Shown here: one piece after another, positions 58,795 through 64,000 of the stretch
Numbering within the stretch: position 1 is the stretch's first letter
How the letters are laid out: every line of letters starts with the position of its first letter
Notes under the pieces: generated by a model
What the model saw: the letters and a program-made list of their open reading frames with translations, nothing else
Databases searched by the model: none
What the model was told of the DNA's origin: nothing
Origin: Thiohalocapsa sp.
GTDB taxonomy: Bacteria; Pseudomonadota; Gammaproteobacteria; Chromatiales; Chromatiaceae
Direction of reading: 5' to 3'
Length of the DNA stretch: 64,000 nt
Assembly (NCBI GenBank): GCA_021736785.1
Contig: JAIPFF010000018.1
Coordinates: 1-64,000 of the forward strand
Program-made: the position numbers and the translations under genes

Positions 58795-59115
58795 GGCGCG
58801 GCGAGTCATGCGTCGCGGATGCCCCGGCCGGTTTGCGGCGCGCCCGATTGCCCGCTGGGCGGCGCTGCAAACCGTCGGTCGCTCCGACGTTTCGGACAGT
58901 TGACAAATGCGCCCTCGGACATTCTCGGTGCGCGCTTTTCAACATGCTGCACGGGCCGGCGCCGTAACCTTATCCGATGTGCATGTATTTGCAGTCTTTT
59001 CCTGTCAAGAGCTGTAAAAACAGTCACTTATCGCATTGGCTAAAAATGCGCCAATCTGTTGCAGCGGCTGTCTTTTCGGGAGGTTAGGACGCTTCTCAAA
59101 GTCTTCTCAACAAAG

Positions 59116-59124
59116 TTATCCACA
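59116..59124 (+). promoter_or_regulatory. perfect DnaA-box sequence TTATCCACA
   Basis: An exact match to the strong DnaA box, upstream of typA, next to CAACAAAG. It stands alone; no cluster of boxes or dnaA/gyrB genes suggests an origin here. Confidence 0.4.
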
Positions 59125-59407
59125 GCAGTTGTGCATCCATTTTACGAAGCCGCGACCGGCGGGCTTCTTTCGGGTGACGGCAATATCGCTTGCACGACCG
59201 GCGCCGCATGCGCCGGCACACCGGTTCGAGGCAGAGGCGCCTTTGTCGCTCCATTGATGCAAGTGCCGGGGGATGCGCCGCGCGGAGTAGGCTATACTGG
59301 GCGGCCTGTTCGACGGCCGGCATCCGCTACCGCGCCGTCATCCGCACGAACTTTTTCGTCCGATTTTTTTCGTCCCGACGGTATCGACTGCCGGGCACCA
59401 TGGAGTC

Positions 59408-61243
59408 ATGTCCGCCGTGATCGAGAACCTTCGCAATATCGCCATCATCGCCCACGTCGATCATGGCAAGACGACCTTGGTCGACAAACTCCTGCAGCAG
59501 TCGGGCACGCTGGGGGACCGGTTCGGGCCCGTCGAGCGGGTCATGGACTCCAACGATCTGGAGAAGGAGCGGGGTATCACCATCCTCTCCAAGAATACCG
59601 CCCTGCGCCTTACGCTGAACGACCAGGACTACCGCATCAACATCGTCGACACCCCGGGCCATGCCGATTTCGGCGGTGAGGTGGAGCGCGTGCTCTCGAT
59701 GGTCGACTCGGTGCTGCTGCTGGTGGATGCCCAGGAAGGACCCATGCCGCAGACGCGCTTCGTCACCAGCAAGGCCTTCGCGCATGGGCTGCGCCCGATC
59801 GTGGTCGTCAACAAGATCGACAAGCCCGGAGCGCGTCCGGACTGGGTCATCGACCAAGTGTTCGACTTGTTCGACCGCCTGGGTGCCACCGACGAGCAGC
59901 TCGACTTCCCGATCGTCTACGCCTCCGCCATCAATGGCTACGCCGGGCTCGAGGACGACGTGCGCGACGGCGACATGACACCGCTGTTCGAGGCCATCGT
60001 CGAGCACTGCCCGGCGCCCGACGTGGATCCGGAAGGCACATTCCAGATGCAGGTCTCGACCCTGGATTACAGCTCCTTCGTCGGCGCCATCGCCGTAGGC
60101 CGCATCCAGCGCGGCAGCGTAAGGCCGAACCAGCAGGTGGTCGTGCTCAAGCGCGACGGTAACCGGCATAAGGCCAAGATCGGGCTCGTCTACGGCTACA
60201 TGGGTCTGGTCCGCAGCGAAGTAGCCAGCGCCAACGCGGGCGATATCGTCGCCCTGACCGGCATCGACGCACCGAACGTGTCGGACACCTTGTGCGATCC
60301 GGAGATGGTCGAGCCATTGCCGCCGCTCAATGTGGACGAGCCGACGGTGACCATGACCTTCCAGGTGAACACCTCGCCTTTCGCCGGCCGCGAAGGCAAG
60401 TATCTGACCTCGCGCCAGCTCAAGGACCGGCTCGAGCGCGAGCTGATCCACAACGTCGCGCTGCGGGTGGAAGAGGGCAACGACCCCGAGAAGTTCCGCG
60501 TCTCCGGCCGCGGCGAGCTGCACCTGTCCATCCTGCTCGAAAACATGCGCCGCGAGGGCTACGAGCTGGCGGTGTCGCGGCCCGAGGTGATCTTCCGCGA
60601 GATCGACGGGGTCATTTGCGAGCCCTACGAGCAGTTGACCGTGGACGTCGACGAAACCAGCCAGGGTGCCATCATGCAGGCCCTCGGCGAGCGCCGGGGC
60701 GATCTCAAGGACATGGTGCCGGACGGCAAGGGCCGGGTGCGCCTGGACTACGAGATCCCCTCCCGCGGCCTGATCGGCTTCCAGACCGAGTTCATGTCGA
60801 TGACCTCGGGCACCGGACTGAAGTATCACGTCTTCGACCACTACGGACCCGCCAACGCCGCCGGCATTGCACCGCGACGCAACGGTGCGATGATCTCCAA
60901 CGCCCAGGGCAAAGCGCTTGGCTACGCGCTATTCAATTTGCAGGATCGCGGCCGCATGCTGGTGGGGCATGGAGACGAGGTCTACGAGGGCCAAGTGGTC
61001 GGCATCCACTCCCGCGACAACGACCTGACGGTCAACCCGCTGAAGGCCAAGCAGTTGACCAACATCCGCGCCGCGGGCTCGGACGAGAACATCCTGCTGA
61101 CACCCCCCATCCGCTTCTCTCTGGAGCAGGCGCTGGAGTTCATCGAAGACGACGAGCTGGTGGAGATCACGCCCGCCGCCATTCGCATCCGCAAGCGCTT
61201 CCTGAAGGAGCACGAGCGCAAGCGGGCGGGACGCAGCAAGTAG
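59408..61243 (+). CDS. typA: ribosome-associated GTPase TypA/BipA
   Basis: Translational GTPase that acts in stress and ribosome assembly. G1 is [16 protein letters not shown], switch I is [13 protein letters not shown]3 is [13 protein letters not shown]4 is [14 protein letters not shown]-like domains follow, and the C-terminal domain includes [20 protein letters not shown]. It has 611 residues. Downstream lies a 15-bp minisatellite. Confidence 0.97.
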   Translation: MSAVIENLRNIAIIAHVDHGKTTLVDKLLQQSGTLGDRFGPVERVMDSNDLEKERGITILSKNTALRLTLNDQDYRINIVDTPGHADFGGEVERVLSMVDSVLLLVDAQEGPMPQTRFVTSKAFAHGLRPIVVVNKIDKPGARPDWVIDQVFDLFDRLGATDEQLDFPIVYASAINGYAGLEDDVRDGDMTPLFEAIVEHCPAPDVDPEGTFQMQVSTLDYSSFVGAIAVGRIQRGSVRPNQQVVVLKRDGNRHKAKIGLVYGYMGLVRSEVASANAGDIVALTGIDAPNVSDTLCDPEMVEPLPPLNVDEPTVTMTFQVNTSPFAGREGKYLTSRQLKDRLERELIHNVALRVEEGNDPEKFRVSGRGELHLSILLENMRREGYELAVSRPEVIFREIDGVICEPYEQLTVDVDETSQGAIMQALGERRGDLKDMVPDGKGRVRLDYEIPSRGLIGFQTEFMSMTSGTGLKYHVFDHYGPANAAGIAPRRNGAMISNAQGKALGYALFNLQDRGRMLVGHGDEVYEGQVVGIHSRDNDLTVNPLKAKQLTNIRAAGSDENILLTPPIRFSLEQALEFIEDDELVEITPAAIRIRKRFLKEHERKRAGRSK

Positions 61244-61269
61244 ATACTGCCCCGATGATCGCGGCGCTC

Positions 61270-61404
61270 CTGATGCCGGCGCCCGTGATCCGGGCGCCGC
61301 TCATTCCGGCACCCCTCATTCCGGCACCCCTCATTCCGGCACCCCTGATACCGGCACCCCTGATACCGGCACCCCTGATACCGGCACCCCTGATACCGAC
61401 TCAG
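61270..61404 (+). repeat. 15-bp minisatellite after typA (nine units)
   Basis: Nine head-to-tail units: two diverged (CTGATGCCGGCGCCC, GTGATCCGGGCGCCG), three CTCATTCCGGCACCC, three CTGATACCGGCACCC and a partial last one. The two unit types occur in blocks, which points to recent expansion. It begins 26 bp after the typA stop and would encode PAPLI repeats if read through. Confidence 0.9.
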
Positions 61405-61492
61405 GGCCATCGCAGTCGGGATATGCTGTGCGGCTACCGTCCGAAAAGACCCGGCCGCGAGAATCCGTGGCGGCCGTTCCTTGCGACGGCCG

Positions 61493-61969
61493 TCACTGCT
61501 GCTTGAACAGACGCTCCTTCTCGCGCTGCCAGTCGCGATCCTTCTCCGACGCGCGCTTGTCGTGCAGTTTCTTGCCCTTCGCGAGACCGATCTCGAGCTT
61601 CGCGCGGCCGCGCTTCCAGTACATCGCCGTCGGCACCAGCGTGTAGCCGGCGCGCTCCGTTTGGCCGATGAGCCGGTTCAGCTCGCCGCGCTTGAGCAGC
61701 AGCTTGCGGGTGCGCGTCGGGTCGGCATTGACATGCGTCGACGCCGACGTGAGCGGCGACAGATGCGTGCCGATCAGAAACGCCTCGCCGTGCAAAATCT
61801 TGACGTAGCTCTCCGACAACTGCACGCGCCCCGCGCGCAGGCTCTTCACCTCCCAGCCCTCCAGCACCAGCCCGCACTCGATGCGCTGCTCGATGTGGTA
61901 CTCGTGGGTCGCCTTCTTGTTCAAGGCGATGGTGTTGCTGTTGCCGGTCTTCTTCTTTCCCTTAGCCAT
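61493..61969 (-). CDS. smpB: SsrA-binding protein SmpB
   Basis: Binds tmRNA and brings it to stalled ribosomes. [40 protein letters not shown] and the basic C-terminal tail are typical. It has 158 residues. It is convergent with typA; the tmRNA gene itself is not in the window. Confidence 0.96.
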   Translation of the reverse strand: MAKGKKKTGNSNTIALNKKATHEYHIEQRIECGLVLEGWEVKSLRAGRVQLSESYVKILHGEAFLIGTHLSPLTSASTHVNADPTRTRKLLLKRGELNRLIGQTERAGYTLVPTAMYWKRGRAKLEIGLAKGKKLHDKRASEKDRDWQREKERLFKQQ

Positions 61970-62083
61970 CGCGCCAGTTTATAGCAGGCGCGAGCCATCG
62001 TGAAAGCACCTTCGCAGTTGCGAGCGACGGCGATCCGGGCGATGCACGAATGCCGGTTCAGCGCCGGCGGGTGCGAAGGGGGG

Positions 62084-62113
62084 TTGACGAGGGTAAGTCG
62101 CGTCCCCTAGAAT
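62084..62113 (+). promoter_or_regulatory. promoter of tRNA-Asn
   Basis: TTGACG (62084-62089) and TAGAAT (62108-62113) with 18 bp between, 15 bp before the tRNA. Confidence 0.7.
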
Positions 62114-62128
62114 TCTCGGCTTACCAAT

Positions 62129-62204
62129 TCCCCGATAGCTCAGTTGGTAGAGCAACTGACTGTTAATCAGTGGGTCCGTGGTTCGAGTCCACGTCGGGGA
62201 GCCA
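62129..62204 (+). tRNA. tRNA-Asn (GTT)
   Basis: A 76-nt tRNA: acceptor TCCCCGA / TCGGGGA, D arm GCTCAGTTGGTAGAGC, anticodon arm ACTGA-CTGTTAA-TCAGT (anticodon GTT), T arm CGTGG-TTCGAGT-CCACG, discriminator G and encoded CCA. Confidence 0.98.
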
Positions 62205-62213
62205 AAAAATTAA

Positions 62214-62243
62214 GGGCTTACGGGAAATCGTAAGCCCTTTTTT
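62214..62243 (+). terminator. intrinsic terminator of tRNA-Asn
   Basis: Perfect 9-bp stem GGGCTTACG / CGTAAGCCC with loop GGAAAT, followed by TTTTTT; ten bases after the tRNA. Confidence 0.93.
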
Positions 62244-62680
62244 CGTTTTGGATCATTTCCGGTAGCCGTTCGCCGCCATCAAGTTGAACATCGGTCGACC
62301 ATCGCCTCCGCCCGCGGCCGACCTGCTGGGGAGGAGACTTCCCGGCCGGCGCCGGACCGAAACCTCCTCGGCCAGGACGAGCCTGACTTCGCGCTCGACC
62401 GGCGCATCTCATGGTAACCGCCACCAGCGACGAACGATGGTGTTCCCGCCCGGGATGTCGCCCTGTATGTCGCCGTACCTCCCCTCTTCCCAAGAGCGGG
62501 CACAGCCTGGCGCCGGCGCTGCTCAAGTGCCCCTCAAGCAGCCTCACCGCGTCCTGACCGACATTCCCGCCCTCGCCAGCCTCTCCAGCTAGCTCGACTT
62601 GTACGCACAGGGTCGCTTGGATTTCCGATCCCTATCCCTTATACCTTAGCGATTGTCCCTTATCCCTCTTGCAACATGTG
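62244..62680. other. 437-bp region between the tRNA-Asn terminator and the GTPase gene
   Basis: No gene, no obvious copy of the tRNA 3' end, and no inverted repeat beyond chance. The last 60 bp are A/T-richer and probably hold the GTPase promoter. Confidence 0.5.
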
Positions 62681-64000
62681 ATGGAAAAATTCGCGAACCG
62701 GATCCGCGGCTACTACGAGGACACTCTCGACCCGCTGGCAACAGAGTTCATGTTCCGACGTCCGCCCACGATGGGCGAGTTGCGTCGGCCGCCGCAGGTC
62801 TTGCTCTTGGGCAATCACTCATCGGGGAAGTCCACTTTCGTGAACTATCTCCTAGGCGAGGATGTGCAGAGCACTGGGGTTGCTCCCACGGATGACGGGT
62901 TCACGATCATCACTTATGGCGCGACCGCGACCGAGCGAGACGGCGCTGCTGTCGTCAGCAATCCGGACTTGCCCTATGAGGGGCTGCGGCAGTTTGGTGG
63001 CCAACTGGTCTCGCATGTGCAGCTGAAGCTGCGCCCCGCTGAGCTCTTGCAAACGGTGACGCTGATCGACAGCCCGGGCATGATCGATGCGGCCAAAGCC
63101 GAGAGCGGGCGTGGTTTTGACTTCCCCGGTGTGGTGCGTTGGTTCGCCGAACGAGCCGACCTCGTGATGGTCTTCTTCGATCCGGATAAGCCGGGGACGA
63201 CGGGCGAAACACTTCAAGTCTTCCGCGAGTCCTTGGCGGGCATCGACCATAAGATGTTGATCGTCTTGAACAAGGTGGATCAGTTCCAGAGCTTGCACGA
63301 CTTCGCGCGGGCCTATGGGGCGCTCTGCTGGAATCTGGGAAAGGTGATTCCGCGCAAAGACTTGCCGATGATCTACAACACCTTTGTACCGCTGGCCGAC
63401 AAGCCGAAGTCGCGCCTGCCGATGGAGGACTTCGAGAAGGCGCGCAACGACCTGATCGGTGAGTTACGCCGTGCACCCACCCGGCGGATGGACAACCAGA
63501 TTACACAGATTCAGGCCTATGCCGAGCGGCTGCGGCTGCATGCGATGGTGATCGGCGAGGCTGCGGACAGGTTAAGATCGGTCCGCGCGCGCTGGGTAGG
63601 CTTCTCGATCCTACTCTTGGGCGGGCTGAGTGCGGCCGCATTTGCCACGGGCATGGTTGTGGCGTTGCCGGGGATTGCATTGGCCGCAGTCCTGGCTTTC
63701 GTTTTCATCGGGTACATAGCGCTCCCGCGGACCAAACGGCGCCTGATTGCTCGCTTCGACCAGATCTTCGAGGAGCTGCATAATCGAGAGTTGCTGTTGC
63801 GCGAAAGGGCGGAGGACCTGCGCATGATGTGGGAAGAGGTCAGCCCACGCGCCCGCGAGATTGCCGAGAAGCGCGGCCTCCAGTCGTTCGAGAAGATGCG
63901 TTGGGACGACCGCGAGCATCTCGAGGAACTGACGGGCAAGCTGATCCCGCAGCTTCGGAGCGAGCTCTACAACGCCATGCGTGATAGCGATGCGCCTGCA
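62681..64000 (+). CDS. dynamin/EHD-like GTPase (3' end beyond the window)
   Basis: ATG 62681 opens 440 codons still in frame at the window edge. Translated by hand it begins MEKFANRIRGYYEDTLDPLA; G1 is LLLGNHSSGKSTF, G3 is LIDSPGMID and G4 is LNKVDQ, the pattern of EHD-type dynamin GTPases. Two adjacent hydrophobic stretches near residues 310-345 (FSILLLGGLSAAAFATGMVV, LPGIALAAVLAFVFIGYIAL) suggest membrane anchoring. It probably remodels or tethers membranes; bacterial relatives also act in stress or phage tolerance, and nothing here decides between these. Confidence 0.8.
   Translation, partial: MEKFANRIRGYYEDTLDPLATEFMFRRPPTMGELRRPPQVLLLGNHSSGKSTFVNYLLGEDVQSTGVAPTDDGFTIITYGATATERDGAAVVSNPDLPYEGLRQFGGQLVSHVQLKLRPAELLQTVTLIDSPGMIDAAKAESGRGFDFPGVVRWFAERADLVMVFFDPDKPGTTGETLQVFRESLAGIDHKMLIVLNKVDQFQSLHDFARAYGALCWNLGKVIPRKDLPMIYNTFVPLADKPKSRLPMEDFEKARNDLIGELRRAPTRRMDNQITQIQAYAERLRLHAMVIGEAADRLRSVRARWVGFSILLLGGLSAAAFATGMVVALPGIALAAVLAFVFIGYIALPRTKRRLIARFDQIFEELHNRELLLRERAEDLRMMWEEVSPRAREIAEKRGLQSFEKMRWDDREHLEELTGKLIPQLRSELYNAMRDSDAPA

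Larger units (their letters stand above)
58611..59407. other. 797-bp dnaJ-typA intergenic region
   Basis: No gene is convincing. It holds a heptamer tandem repeat (58753-58794), a DnaA-box sequence (59116-59124) in an A/T-richer stretch, and a good -10 TATACT at 59293-59298 without a clear -35, which may start typA transcription. Confidence 0.6.

Noticed and set aside
58611-59407. A replication origin around the DnaA box
   Set aside because: Only one box, no dnaA, dnaN or gyrB nearby and no box cluster.

Overview
The window looks like chromosomal DNA of a GC-rich gammaproteobacterium, probably halotolerant and possibly Chromatiales/Ectothiorhodospiraceae-like. This is inferred from the recN-nadK | hrcA-grpE-dnaK-dnaJ order with a CIRCE element, zwf and pgi next to glgA, a betaine-type BCCT carrier, sucrose-phosphate synthase with its phosphatase, and urt/fmd amide genes. 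No rRNA or other species marker is present.

Layout. 0-5 kb: sugar-phosphate and glycogen genes (glgA diverging from zwf, then pgi). 5-11 kb: a Uma2-like nuclease, a CBS/nucleotidyltransferase regulator with a DEDDh exonuclease, and a BCCT carrier with a universal stress protein. 11-15.6 kb: a small accessory zone with a CadC-like TPR regulator, a secreted alpha/beta hydrolase, an intact yefM-yoeB pair with its operator, and three decayed toxin-antitoxin-type remnants. 15.6-27 kb: a nitrogen block, urtABCDE-fmdA-fmdB, diverging from a transporter-like hybrid histidine kinase and a LuxR-type response regulator; an 8-bp-arm palindrome lies between them. 27-30.4 kb: a GH13_18 phosphorylase, a YceH protein and an LprI-like protein.

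31-45 kb: a complete type I-E CRISPR-Cas locus on the minus strand (cas3, cse1, cse2, cas7e, cas5e, cas6e, cas1, cas2, leader, 74-repeat array). The most interesting element is in the cas3-cse1 gap. Two degenerate repeats there, in the opposite orientation to the array, flank exactly 32 nt. The first keeps the intact 8-nt crRNA handle and both keep hairpins. The 32-nt guide matches 16 of its first 20 positions to a site about 55-85 bp upstream of the cse1-side operon, next to a 5'-AAG PAM. Two of the four mismatches (6 and 18) fall at positions that flip out of the type I-E R-loop. This has the form of a crRNA-like RNA by which Cascade represses its own promoter.

45-53 kb: a methyltransferase, the SPP-SPS sucrose pair, recN and nadK. 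53-61 kb: the CIRCE-controlled heat-shock operon and typA. 61-64 kb: smpB, tRNA-Asn with a strong promoter and terminator, and the start of a dynamin-like GTPase cut by the window edge. Several short tandem repeats lie between genes.

The sucrose genes (synthesis at 47-50 kb, a possible phosphorylase at 27 kb), glycogen synthase and the BCCT carrier fit an organism that handles compatible solutes and stored sugar under salt stress. No search or computation was run; all functions come from motifs, length and gene context.
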